Shown piece by piece: positions 33,781 through 45,556 of a stretch of DNA of 64,000 bases. Each line of letters starts with the position of its first letter. Within the stretch, counting starts at the first letter, position 1. The notes under the pieces were generated by a model that worked only from the letters and a program-made list of their open reading frames with translations, was not told the origin of the DNA and did not search any database. The position numbers were made by a program, and so were the translations under genes. The stretch is from assembly GCA_003255025.1 (NCBI GenBank), contig QANY01005406.1, positions 517,277 through 581,276 on the forward strand. The letters are read 5' to 3'. The DNA comes from Datisca glomerata. Lineage: Eukaryota > Streptophyta > Magnoliopsida > Cucurbitales > Datiscaceae.

Positions 33781-35520
33781 TGTTATGAAAAGAGAAAATA
33801 AAGCGGTGTAAATAAATACTCAATTATTGAGGAAAATATGATGCATGATGCAACTACTAATATTTTAAAATTCATTAAAAAATATTTCCTCCATGATGTT
33901 ACGATAAAAAATGATAGCTTGTCTCATCGAGGGATGAAGTCCAAATTATCTCTTATCACATCGAGACTCCTCTCGTTTGGTTAACGCTCAAATGTCTCCA
34001 GATCTAGCTTAACCAATCACCAATGGTTTTTGTTACCTTAGCCCCATTGACTAGCCCCTATGGGGGGTTCCAATGTGCTTTAGTATAAGTATTTAACCAA
34101 CGCATCGACTCTTCAAGGTTACTATGGACTAACAGTTCACCTATGGGACGACCTTGCCCCACCACTCATTTTAGAAGTCTTAGCTTCTGAAGAAACTTGG
34201 TGACTTAAAATGACACGATTCCAAAGTTTTTCACATTCAAGTGAGGACCGCTATGGGCGGTTCTAACCCTTCCTCGTGACACGATCAAGTTTGCATTGAA
34301 GACCTTGGGAACGTTTCAACGTAAACGATCCTCCCACTTAGTTTTAAAAAAAAATTAGATTTTTGTTTTTTTTTTAAAATATAACTTTTATTAAATTGAA
34401 GTGCATAATGAAATTTATAAATCCTTTATTAATTTTAAATCTCAATTTAAAATCATAACCATTATAAATTTTGTATTGTAATTAAATAATAACCATTATC
34501 AATTAATCTACAATGATGCGTATACATGTTATATTACAATTTGATATTAGCATATCTCTAATCTATATGGCCTGTTATATGATAATGCACGATTAAAATC
34601 AAATCATACATTTAAATTTAACCTCTCTATTGACTCATTTCTAATTACAACCCATAAAAATAATAAATTAATTATAAATTAATTTATAAACTAATCTTCA
34701 TGGCATCTATAATTTACTCATTCGTCTCCATGTTGTCCCACCATTTTATAACACTTTACAAAATATTAGTCCCATTTTTTAAAATAATTTTCAATTAAAT
34801 TTTTTTAATTTTTTGACATATTTTTACTTTGATAAACAAATTACCAAGTAATTAGTAAATTGATTTATTTTTAAAACAATTTTTTAAAAAAAAATTGCAA
34901 TTGTACAAGTGTTGAAAAATTTACCAAATTAAATTAAAATTAAATAAGAGACTAAAATTGATTTTGAAATCATATTTCAAAATTTGAATTTCAAAAACGC
35001 CAGGTTTTCTAAAACTATGGGTTTCCAAAACTTGTAGATTACATAATCCGATTAAGACTCTACTGTGCAAGAGACAACACACGGCAGCAGCGGTGAGCTA
35101 TGTACAGTACCGCCTGGTGAACAGTACCGTCGGTGAGTAGTGCCGACATGAACACTACTGCGTGGTAAACAGTACCACTAGTGAACAGTGCATGCGTGAA
35201 CAGTACATTTTCGGCGACTTCTAGGCAGTGAATTCGAGCGATTTTCAGTGATGATTTCAAGGCAACTATGAATTTACAACGAATTTAAAATTTACAACAA
35301 TTGTAATAATTAAATTACATAAATTCATATGCCTCAAATTCGGCGTAAATCAATTCTAAATAAAAAACATCTAGAGCCAATACTTCGGGATCCAATCACA
35401 AAACATATTCAAAATAATTTTGAATCTACCATACAAATATACGCCAATATCCATAAATTCATGATACGTTCATTTTAATTATCTATATGCATAATATTAA
35501 ACCTATATTCTGATGTCAAT
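33781..35520 (-). other. Leader of copia element A
   Basis: Non-coding and AT-rich, with a homopolymer-rich stretch at 34345-34375. The part at 35060-35400 matches the leader of element B (GAATTTGAGGCATA..., then the AACAGTAC repeats). A degraded primer-binding site (TGACATCAGAAT on the minus strand, 8 of 12 matches) adjoins the LTR at about 35510-35520. Confidence 0.6.
35060..35230. repeat. GTGAACAGTACCG minisatellite in leader A
   Basis: Six or more imperfect units of GGTGAACAGTACCG, some as GTGAGTAGTGCCG or GTAAACAGTACCA, occur at 16-20 bp spacing. It is the counterpart of 26715-26860. Confidence 0.75.
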
Positions 35521-37447
35521 TGCTAGGTCGATCGGTTTTAAAGTTAAAGAAAATTACATTTGAACCACGAACGGTTCGTGGGCAGAATATAAAAAAATTG
35601 ATTTAACTTATTTAATTATATTAAATAATTTAAAACCAATTTTAGATTGATCATTCATATACGATATTAAAATGAATAGATTAAGGGAAAATGATTTTTC
35701 ACCTTTACTTTGTATCGAAGAATTTTTGAACTTGTGGAACTCATTCGAGCATTCTTCGTGTTCTTTAAGCTTTAGATCAAAATCATGAACTTGATCTTTC
35801 ACGAGCAATATCTGAATTAGTCCATCAACAACCACCGTTAATTTCAGAAATATATCTCAAAAGAATTTTACGTAAGAAATTGAGTGTGAGCTCTCAAAAC
35901 GATTGAAGAAGAAAAATCAAATCTTCATTCTTCAAATTAATTCAGGCGGCAACAGTAGTGAGAGGGGAAAACGTTTTTCTCTTCCTTTTGTTGATAACAA
36001 CAATTGTATCTAATATTATTATCTATTTGCAATTAAATTGCTATTAGACATTTATTAAAAGATAATTTTCGGTATTTACAAATATATTCATATATTATAA
36101 AATTTCTAAAAATTCCCCTAATTATCTATTATTGCCGAAAATTACATCATCTCCTAGAGTTTTAGTTGTATCGAAATTCATCAATCCAATTGATAAATAT
36201 AATTGATCATTATCAATTAATTAAATATTTATTATTTAACTAATTATCCAATAATAAATAAATTAATTCAATACAATAATTTCACTTAACTAGCTTAAGT
36301 GACATCACTTATCACATATAAGTATAGAAAATATGTCTTGTCACCAAAATATATTTTGGTCCAACTTAGTTCATTTTTCTATTCCTGTTCTCTGAGCTAT
36401 TTTTGAGATTGAATGGATCCACATGAACAAAGCTTAGGATTCAAATACCCGATGAATTTATCTCCATAAATTCCTGATATATTTATTCCTGACATCGTAC
36501 GACTCTATTATAAGTTCGATACTAAATCAATTCTCGATTTATGCGCACTACATTTTCTATAGGTGTAAATAAACTCTATTCATTTTCACAGTCCACGGAA
36601 TATTTTAACATAACACCCATCGTGAATATCAGTAACAAGAGTGGAATATAAAATTACCATTTTACCCATTTTGTTATTATTTCCTTAACTTCTTTATTGA
36701 CTATGAATAAGAAAGACATTATACTGAATCATCTCGTACTATTCACAAGTCTTATTCGATGACTCATTTCATCGGATACTTGGCCAAGTTAATTTATTCA
36801 CACACTCATCAATAAAACATAATGTGATATTGTTGTTTTTGTAATCTAACCACGAATTTTCATATCTGTGAATCATACAACTCTTATTTAATTAAATTAC
36901 ATTCCCAACAGCCGAGATATTGCTCATCAATTTGAACTCAGTCATTTGACATATCAAAAATTCTAACTAACCAAGTCAAGTTACGTATTCACCTATGGAT
37001 TAAGGTAATTATGAAAATATCCTTAAGATGTGACAATTAGATTTAAAGCTAGGTAAACGATTTTGGGCTCTAAACTAATTTATTACCGGTCTATTCAACA
37101 TGTTCATAACATGTCTAGGTTATCGATTTGAGTCTCCACTCTTATGCCCCAAGACTAACATTTAACGGTTCAACCTAACAGTCATAATCAGATTCAATTG
37201 CCCAGTCGATCCTAAGACTGTGAATATCATTCTGAACTATTTCAGAAGAGTTCGTCTAGAGGCGCTTCTGTCTTCACTCTTATTTCGTTGACAATAGTTC
37301 CAATACTTGAGTAATTTATAAATACACTTCAATTTAAAATTAAACTTCCAATTTATTCATAAAAAATTCAGTAATATAAAATGGTTGAGAAATAATTAAA
37401 TACAAATAAATAGTTATTACACGTTACTTTATGGACATATTCCAACA
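35521..37447 (-). mobile_element. 5' LTR of minus-strand copia element A (~1.9 kb)
   Basis: On the minus strand it starts TGTTGGAATATGTCCATAAA at 37447 and ends in CA at 35521, followed by a primer-binding-like sequence. The first ~800 bp are repeated at 24813-24008. The length (1927 bp) is large for copia. No TSD could be checked because the matching 3' LTR was not found. Confidence 0.8.
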
Positions 37448-37619
37448 CCTCAAACGCCAGTCACACAAGTGTTTGGCCTGTGTCACTAGGACACGAGCCA
37501 AACGCGTGTTACCATGGAGTTTGGGGCCCAAACGCCAGTCTTGATGATAACTCGCCATGTAGTGATGATGTTTAAGTTCCCATTGTGACGTTTGACCCTA
37601 CTTGTTTTGATACACTTAT

Positions 37620-38480
37620 TTATTCTCATGCACTTAGCCATATTATAACACTTAGGCATACATATTCATTTCACACAATTATGCCTTTCATGTACTTGTA
37701 AATTCTATATCTCTCTCTCTCCATGTCATAAAATTATGTCTTGTATTTATCTTTTTCACACACTTAGTCATTTTTACACACTTAGCTATAGTCACACACT
37801 TGGTCATTTTACACACTTAGCTATAACACTTGGTCATTTTCACATACCTAAATGTCTATATCGGTAGTTCTAGTGGTACATTTTAGTGAACACCAAGAAT
37901 ATTCTTTTTTACAGTTTGGTAAACCCCTCTCTATATCGGCGGTTGTTTACACAAGTAAGCACGTTAATCATATTAATCATATACACTTAATCATTTTTAA
38001 TCACATACAATTAATCATTTTAATCACACACATCTAACCGTTATACATATAATAATTTTCATATATGCAAATTGTCAATTTCATGACTTGATCATATCAC
38101 ACATTAGATATTTTTAAACACTTAGTCATATTTTCATTCTCCACTTTTCTATTTTCACGTACTTGTTCTGATGAAACTTAACTATTTCACGTACTTAATC
38201 ATTTTCACAAGGTAACCTTTTCTCAAAAGTGTTTTGATGCACTTTGCTGTTTTTATACACTTAGCCATTTCACACCCTTAGTCATTTTTACACTCGATCA
38301 TTTTTACACCCCTAGTAATTTTTTTCACTTTTTCATTTTCATATACTTGTTTTGATGGAACTTACTTCTTGATCATCGACCCCCTCACTAACTATTTTCA
38401 TGTACTTAATCATTTTCATAAGGTAGCCATTTTCAACACAAGTGTTTTGATGCACTTTGCTATTTTTTACACTTAGTCAT
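37620..38480. repeat. Degenerate CACTTAGTCATTTT minisatellite
   Basis: More than a dozen scattered units of the form (A)CACTTAGTCATTTT(C/T)ACA, several followed by TGTACTTGTTTTGATG, occur over about 860 bp. Variants include CACTTAGCTATA and CACTTGGTCATTTT. Spacing is irregular. Confidence 0.75.
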
Positions 38481-38816
38481 TTGCACACTCGATTATGAAA
38501 TAACGATTGTCATGTACTAATCTCATTGTAAATCGTTATGAAATAATAACTCGTTACTAAATAAAAAAAATTAATTGAGAATTTTCTTTAAAAAGTATCT
38601 CTATCTTAAACTCTATAAAAACACTTCTAACTTACATTCTGAATATAACACAAATACAAATCCATTATACTGCTTTTTTAATAATTACTTCCGTTGCATC
38701 GTTTCATTCCAAGCTGCAATGTGTCTCTCATATCCAATTTGTACTAGAGGTTCTTCCATTTCTTCATTTGAAACCTGTATTTCAACAATGTTCTAAGCAT
38801 ACACATAATAATTTAT

Positions 38817-38978
38817 TCAAGTAAATTTATGCTAACAATAACAATATTAATCTCAAGTAAATCTATTCTAACTATAACAATATTAATTGGGTGATACTTT
38901 TATAATTGGGTGAAAATCCAACTGCAAACTAATGTTATGTTCTCAAGTAAATATATTCTAACTATAACAATATTAATC
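38817..38978. repeat. Three 36-bp repeats
   Basis: Copies at 38817-38852, 38853-38888 and 38943-38978 begin TCAAGTAAAT and end AACAATATTAAT. The first two are in tandem. Confidence 0.88.
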
Positions 38979-39399
38979 TTATTTCTCAAGAGCAACCTAC
39001 AACACTAAGACATGAACATATATGATAATTAAGTACTATTTTCAGTCTTAGGAGTTCAGACTATTTAGCACAAATTATAAAGTTATTTAACTACTTCTCA
39101 CACAACCACGGCAGAATAATTCAAAAGCCCTTTTGCGGTGAAATTTTGGATATTGCTTTTGAGTAATGTCTTCTAAAACAGACCGTATGAAATGGATTCA
39201 ATGAACTTCAAAGCATAACTAATAATAATGGACTTAGTTTATTGAGAACTGTAAATTCCTTAAGTTAAAAAATATTTTCATAAAACTCAATGAAGTAAGT
39301 TATAATCACAACAAGATCTGACTTTGAAAAAAGGAAAAGAAAAGGAAGGAAAAACTACATAAAATGACTAAAACATACCAATGGTAGGAGAGCGGAAGC

Positions 39400-39530
39400 G
39401 ATATCTAGCTGTACAACCAATTCCGTGGAAGTCTAGGTTGAATCACAAGTTACTAAGACCATCAGTTGGAGCTCTAAGAAAAAATCCATTGTTACTTGCT
39501 CAACAACTGATGCTGAACAGCGAAAAGGAA
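39400..39530 (+). pseudogene. Copia RNase H fragment
   Basis: The stretch 39458-39525 encodes TISWSSKKKSIVTCSTTDAE, the conserved start of the copia RNase H domain (SWSSKKQ...STTEAEY). The upstream part is out of frame. It is a small relic with no LTR nearby. Confidence 0.65.
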
Positions 39531-40446
39531 AATAAAATGATTGATGACAGAACATATTATTTACTCCACTGCCTCCCAAGCAATGTCACCAATCAAAACA
39601 TAAATAAGTAGTCTGCAAATACGCGCACACAAATAAAATATAGAAAGTCAAATTTTCATCATAACAACTTTAGAAAAGTAACAGTAAATTTAAAGTATAA
39701 GTTACTTTAAGTCATTTAAGGCTTACAAAAGAAGAAACCTCATTAGAAAAAAAAGTCATTTAACCCATTTTTAAGCATTATATTACTATACTTTAGAATA
39801 TGGTTAGTTAGAAAACATGCTCTGCAAATAATTATCTATGAATGTATACGCATTAAGTAATGGTTCTTGCATAGAACAAAACAACTACAATGTTCAATTA
39901 ACTAAGTCCCATAAATGTGACATACCATGTGATAAGTACCATGTTAGAGCAATCACTCTCCAGCATGGTCCACAATAGGAAGTTGTGATTAGAGCCTGAA
40001 GTCAAATATCACAAAGAAACAGGTATAATTCAAATGGAAATCTGAAGCCAAATATCACAAAAATAGACAACAAAAAAAGGATGAAATAAGACTAACCATC
40101 CCAAGCAGTAGGATCATCTGATAACACTTCCATGTTGAATTGTTGATATATTAAATAGAGTTTTATAACAAATTAAAAAAAAAACAAGATGGTGCCAGAC
40201 CTGAGAAAAATGAATGTATGATTACGACAGACCTGAGAAAAACGAATATACGATTATAGCAGACATGGGGAGCATTAGACAAACTATAAGTTAAACCTTT
40301 CATTCTGTAATCATAGGTGAAAGTATCTAGAAGCAATATGATAGAATTTGTATTGTCAAAAATTGACCTTGTAACCATACTTTTTTTTGCACTAAGAGGA
40401 ACAAAATGCTACAATAGTGATTTAGTATTTACCTCAAGTAAAATGC

Positions 40447-40570
40447 TTCCATTCAAGATTAATAGAAAAAATCCAGAGAAGCCATTGTAAATTGTAATTA
40501 TAATCATTTCCATTTAAGATTAGCAAAAAAATCCAGAGAAGCCAACATAAATTGTAATTATAATCAATTT
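40447..40570. repeat. ~62-bp imperfect tandem duplication
   Basis: Two adjacent copies share AATCCAGAGAAGCCA and AAATTGTAATTATAATCA with a few changes. Confidence 0.85.
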
Positions 40571-40838
40571 AAACACTTCCATTAGAAAAGAATCGTAAAT
40601 TAATTTAAAACCCTCAATCAAAGTGGTCAGAGCTGAACATCTGAGTCACATGCTCATATTTGGACTTAGATCTATTGTATGGGTGAAAAAGATGAACGAG
40701 CTTTGCTCAGATCTGTGGAATGAGAAACTTACATACATTTTTTCTCGGATTCGAAAGAGGGAGAAGAGTACAAGACTCCATCTGCAAGATTTTAAACAAA
40801 ATGAACAAAGATTTGGAACATATACATGAATTTTACGC

Positions 40839-41440
40839 TCAAAATAAAGGAGGAGGCATCGAGGAAGTTCTACCCAACGCAACAACATCCCTAATGTTGA
40901 AGTTAATGTGATCTTTTCTTGTGGTATAGTTGAGCCCAACGCCTGCCATATGATCATACTGGACATGGATGGGAGTTTGGGAGACCAAACAACACTGATT
41001 GGAAGCCATCATCACCACGAGGGAGCTGGAACATCTCAACATTTTTCCTCTATAAAATTTATCAAAATTTCAATTTGAAATAGAATCCAAAAGAAAATTA
41101 AAACCAATCAGCGAAAAATCTCGAGAACTCAGAGAAAATATTTAAATAAAACCACAGAAAATTTCAAATCTACAACCAAATCGTGAATTTAGGGCCTAGC
41201 TCACCTGTTTACGCGGGGAGTTCCCCGAGCTTCAGGCAGCTTCAATGAGAGCTTCACGTGGAACACAACGACACGCAACAACGAGAGAGAGTGTGTGCCC
41301 TAGCTTTTGGGTTGAAGTGGAAGGAGAAGGGGAAGCTTATGAGATTTTTGAGTTCGCGTGTCCTGGGTTTTGGTCGAAGGAGAAATTGATCTTTGCGTAC
41401 CCTAGATTATGGTCGTTTGCGAGATGAGAACTGACTAAGA
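40839..41440 (-). other. Possible 5' part of an unrecognised gene (minus strand)
   Basis: On the minus strand a pyrimidine-rich leader ends CCGCGTAAACAG followed by GTGAGC, a good 5' splice site, at about 41206. An open stretch 41042-40839 (MLRCSSSLVVMMASNQ...) resembles an organelle-targeting N-terminus. Further down, TTGCAG precedes ATGGAGTCTTGTACTCTTCT and ends at GTATGTAAG, another plausible exon (about 40788-40735). I recognise no protein family and could not complete a gene model. It may be a degraded gene or chance. Confidence 0.25.
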
Positions 41441-41532
41441 TTGTCTAGATCTTAAGTTGAAGTCGAAGGAAAATGTGATTTAGGAAGGAAAGAGGAAGCA
41501 GGCTTTCGAAGACCTGCAACGTGTTCAACGAG

Positions 41533-41560
41533 TAAATCTTAATTTTAAAATTAAGATTTA
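41533..41560. repeat. Perfect 28-bp palindrome
   Basis: TAAATCTTAATTTT is followed immediately by its exact reverse complement. It lies upstream of the minus-strand leader-like region at 41440. Confidence 0.9.
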
Positions 41561-42234
41561 ACGACTGAAAGTCTCATTAACTGATTTAATGGCTAGGAAG
41601 ACTCCCTGCATCACTGCCGGAGAGAGGGATCCAACCTTGAATAGAATATCATTGGAAATTTTATAACCCTTTTTACATTCTTCTACAACATTTCAATTGA
41701 ACAGAAGATTTTAGATACCCATATATATTGGCTTCAATTGTCCTACAAGGTAGTTCATCGTGCGAAATCTTTTATCATTATGATATAGTTTCTACAATAA
41801 ATAGACGTGTTATTCTTTTAATTTTTTTCTGTTGTGTCGCACAAAGTGATTCAAATCCTTCTTGTAGAATAGAAGAAAAGGAGTAGTCATACTTGTAGGA
41901 AATGTCCAACACTTTTTTTTACGAGTCTTGAGAGACCTGACCTGGCTTGAAAGCTTTACAGGAAATAATTTCAGCGCAGGGAAATTCTACATGCAAACTT
42001 ACAAGGTTTAAGGAGCAAACTAGGTGAAAATACATGATATCCATCTTTCTTTCTATCATTAGAAACTCCAAAACAGTCAGACTAGTTAGTGATGAACAAA
42101 TGGTTTACAATGGCTCGAACTGAGATCAGTCAAACACGACAAAACCAAGCTCTGCTGTGCCCTGTTTATATGCTCTTCAGATTTGAGATCCCACCAGTCC
42201 CAGTATAAAAAAATCATGTTTTTAAGTCTTCGTT

Positions 42235-42738
42235 CTATTTATGTTCAAGACTCCCAGCATTCTGAGAATCTTGTTTCCCATACCTTCTGACCTGTTGTTT
42301 TCGTGATCGAGCCAAGTTTTTACCAGATTTTTTAACAGCTTTCTTACTTCTTCTGAGAATCTTCTGTGCTAAAGATTTCAACGGAACTGTAATTTCCAGG
42401 GGCAAAAGCACTTCTTTCAACTCACGCCAGTCGAGCTCTTCGGCGTCTCCATCCTCGTACATGACTTTGTACCATCCTGATTCTTTGTCAAATTCGGTCA
42501 CAGTACCAGAATAATACTGAGAATCAAATAACTTATGAACTTCCCGTCCTTCTAACCATTCACCAAAACCCGTAGGTCCATGTAGCTCCACATCATCACT
42601 CTTAGAATGACAGTGAGCTAGGGAGTTGTCGCTAGTAGATAAATCAGGCACCCCGTTTATCACCATAGCAGGCTCTCCTGGTAACTGAAATACCCCAGCA
42701 GATAAAGACCCTGACTCATTATTGTTGACGGTTTCCAT
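42235..42738 (-). CDS. Small Tudor-like domain protein (database 'dirigent protein 17-like' type)
   Basis: 167 residues in one coding exon. The N-terminal VFQLPGEPAMVINGVPDL (16-33) is a motif I associate with a plant family often labelled 'dirigent protein 17-like', although it has no dirigent barrel. Residues 60-112 form a Tudor/PWWP-like module (EWLEGREVHKLFDSQYYSGT, then GWYKVMYEDGDAEELDWREL), with the aromatic and acidic pattern also found in plant PTM and PDS5 proteins that read chromatin. The C-terminus (128-155) is strongly basic (RRSKKAVKKSGKNLARSRKQ), consistent with nuclear or nucleic-acid binding. A nuclear chromatin-associated role is inferred. The sequence before the ATG (CTTGCAAG/GTAATC context) suggests a spliced 5' leader. 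Confidence 0.82.
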   Translation of the reverse strand: METVNNNESGSLSAGVFQLPGEPAMVINGVPDLSTSDNSLAHCHSKSDDVELHGPTGFGEWLEGREVHKLFDSQYYSGTVTEFDKESGWYKVMYEDGDAEELDWRELKEVLLPLEITVPLKSLAQKILRRSKKAVKKSGKNLARSRKQQVRRYGKQDSQNAGSLEHK

Positions 42739-43400
42739 TCTGTTGGTTTCTGATTACCTTGCAGAAAGGGTGCAGAAATCTAATCATAGATAACCATATG
42801 ACCTGCCAATCATCAACTTTCTCAAATTGAAGCTTTAGAAACTATATGCTACACTGGAAAAGTTGGACCAAAGGCTGAAGAAGTCACAGGCACATGGATC
42901 CGCAGAGAGCTGGAAACTCACGGGAGTTTCTAGACCTGCATTTGATTGTATGCATTACATGAGATGTATTAAACTAGCTAAAGGTCTCTTCCACAGTACA
43001 ACGTAAACACCCATTCAACTAAGTCAACTATGTAACTCATAGAAGTCAGATGAGCTCAATTCCAATTGCAATGGCAGCTTACTGTGAGCATTGCCATGCC
43101 AAACTTTTCAAGAATCCTTTATCAGAAACAGGACTGCCTCTCATGTTTACCACAGAGTTGCCACGAGGAACATTGTTCATGAGAAGTATCTCCAGTTGGT
43201 ACAATAGCTTGACCTAAACAAGGAATAGTTGCAATAATTCATCTATGCTTTGGCAAATGCTAATAACGCTCTCTTCACAGAAAACATCTGGTCTTTTTTC
43301 AATGTTTTTGGGGTAAAATGAAAACTATAAGATATCTCATAAAATTACCACTCAATACTAATATACTAATCGAGGGAAGATATTAAAAAGATAAATTGAC
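42739..43400. other. Upstream region of the Tudor-like gene
   Basis: It probably includes the leader or a leader intron of the minus-strand gene. No other coding signal is visible. It ends at the target duplication TTGAC (43396-43400) of the copia element. Confidence 0.4.
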
Positions 43401-44219
43401 TGTTGGAGCTATGGAGCTTTATAAAGTAAAGTTAAGTGTGTGTGAATAAATATACAGAAGAAAGAGTGGGTAGCTAAAAAGCCAAAGTCCCACATTGCTT
43501 AGGCAAGAGAAGGAGGTGTGGTTTATAAGTCCCTACCTCGGGCTTTGGGGCCATACTCTAAGAGGCACCTCACATTTTGTGGGGAGTGAGGACTTAGGGC
43601 CATACCCTAAGAGGCATCTCACACACACGCACGCCGCCGCCCCTCCCGGTCCAGTCTGGACAGAGCTCTAATTTTTGCCACATGTTACATTATGTAACAG
43701 TGCACCTAAGAGACAAAAATTGTTGTCTCAACTGCTCATGAGGTGGCAGACGGTTTCCACTGTAGGGAAACTGTCTGCCACATGTCATTGTGAGGAGATG
43801 GCAGTTTCCATTGTTTGAAAACTGCTCACTTCGTGTCCGTAGATGAAGGGAGGCCGTTTTCTAAACAGAAAACTGCCGCCCTTTATCATATATAGAGCAT
43901 AACCGTATAAGAGTACCAAGTAATTTTCGATTTTCCTACTGTTTAAGGGAGTTCATTTAAAGGAGAAAGAGTATAGTATCGAGTTCTTTAATCACCGTAA
44001 TTGTATCTTACAAGGATACCATAATCTTCAAGCAAACCGTGGAGGGTGAAATTCATCTTTAAGTCATTGCACAACAAGTCTCTACCGATTTCCTTTCTGT
44101 TCAGTAATTTCTGTTTTAGAATCTGTAATCTCATTTTCTGTTAATATTGAGTTTGTAATTTCTGGCTTAATCCAAGTATTTCTATTCAAGTGTTGTTCTA
44201 TACTTCTACGGTTGTAACA
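43401..44219 (+). repeat. 5' LTR of the TTGAC-flanked copia element
   Basis: Begins TG, ends CA, 819 bp. Positions 43640-44219 match the 3' LTR (split by the hAT insertion). It holds a hairpin-forming GGCAGACGGTTTCC ... GGGAAACTGTCTGCC at about 43745-43780 and GT/CA-rich DNA near 43620. Confidence 0.85.
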
Positions 44220-44242
44220 TTCTAAAGACGTCTCTTCACAAA

Positions 44243-45290
44243 TGGAGCAACAATACGCTGTTGTCAAGACAGTGCCTCATGCTGAAAAACCGGAAAAGTT
44301 CAAGGGGTAAGACTTCAAGAGATGGTAACAGAATGGTGTTTTATCTGACGACTCTGATTTGGCACACATTCTGAGGGAGGAATGTCCTATTACTCCAAAG
44401 GACAAGCAGACTAAGGAGGCGGAATCTACAAATGAAGCATGGATGCATTCCAATTTTCTCTGCCACAACTACATCTTGAATGATCTTGTGGAAACTCTGT
44501 ACAACGCAAAGTTGTCAGAATCATGATCCTACCTAGGATCGTGGAGAGCTCTCGCGAGTCGAATCATAGGATCGAATCGCAGATCTTAAGATCCTACTAC
44601 ATACTAGTGATATTATGAAAAAACATAATTTATCAAACTACATATAAAAATTCTTGAACATAGTTAATTAATCAACGGTAAATTTCACTATGTTTCTAAA
44701 TACAATTTAAATAAATAAATAACTTAAAAATTGAACAGGTTAAATGAACTTTATATTGTTTTCTTATGAATATCTTATAAAATTATTGTTAGTGAGGTCA
44801 TAAAATTGTAGTATTATAGTAAAATCCTACTAATCCAAGACAAAAAATATAATAGGATAGTAAGATCCTCCCAATTTAAAATTCTACTTATGAATCGAAA
44901 CGTGATTGTTAGACAGGATCGAAAAATCGTAAGATTCTACGATCCGCATCAGGAGTTTAACAACCATGGTATAACGTGTACCATAATATTAGTAGAATCA
45001 TAAGATCCTACCAATCCAAGACAACAAATATAATAGGATCGTAAGATCTTCCTAAATTAAGATTCTACCTACAAATCGGATCGTGGAAGTTGGACAGGTC
45101 ATAAAATCGTAAGATCTTACGATCCACATCAGGAGTTAAACAATTGTGGTATAACGTGTACTCGCCATAGAAGACGTCAAAGGAATTATGGAAAGAGCTG
45201 GAAAAGACGTAAAAGACCGAGGATGCTAAAAAGATGCTCACAGCTGGTATCTTCCTTTGAAAAGGAGAGATGGTGGCTCTTGGATTAATT
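44243..45290 (+). pseudogene. Copia gag remnant interrupted by an hAT-like element
   Basis: From ATG at 44243, MEQQYAVVKTVPHAEKPEKF followed by a stop and SDDSDLAHILREECPITPKD matches the N-terminal region of copia gag. The frame is broken at 44506 by the insertion and resumes at 45157 (KTSKELWKELEKT). The stops mean it is dead. Confidence 0.82.
44499..45156. mobile_element. hAT-like element in the copia gag
   Basis: The element spans 44507-45148 (642 bp), flanked by GTACAACG (44499-44506) and GTATAACG (45149-45156), with 7 of 8 matching. The ends CAAAGTTGTCAG and (minus strand) CACAATTGTTTA are loosely inverted. The gag reading frame on the two sides joins as expected for a simple insertion. 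The interior is built of GATCCTAC / GTAAGATC words. The right ~185 bp are duplicated in tandem together with host flank (GTATAACGTGTAC also at about 44970-44982). Confidence 0.72.
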
Positions 45291-45556
45291 TTAAACAAAT
45301 AAAAAAAAAGTTGTCCCAACTCACATTGGAACCTAGACCATCCCTATAGAATACACTCCCTAGACCACAATTTGGAATGGATGGCTACATAAGTCTATGC
45401 TCCAACATCAGTTTCACACAAACAAGCAAGACCTATAGAGAGTTACTTGAAGCACAAAGGAAAGGACATGAGGAGGATCTTGTGGTGAGCTTCAGATCGA
45501 GGAAGACAGCTGGAAAAACGATCACAAGTTGGTATTCCTTTCCAAGGAGATGAAAA

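Larger units (their letters stand above)
37448..39400. other. Intergenic, repeat-rich, no gene
   Basis: A GC-richer 110-bp patch with CAAACGCCAGTC repeated twice adjoins the LTR. The degenerate CACTTAGTCATTTT array follows (37620-38480), then AT-rich DNA with three 36-bp repeats at 38817-38978. No coding similarity is seen. Confidence 0.5.

Noticed and set aside
24008..37447. A single large LTR retrotransposon bounded by the two matching LTR copies
   Set aside because: The copies are in the same orientation, but the LTR at 35521-37447 is followed inward by minus-strand coding while much of the interior is plus-strand coding with its own LTRs. The left copy is truncated, so the pair does not define one element.
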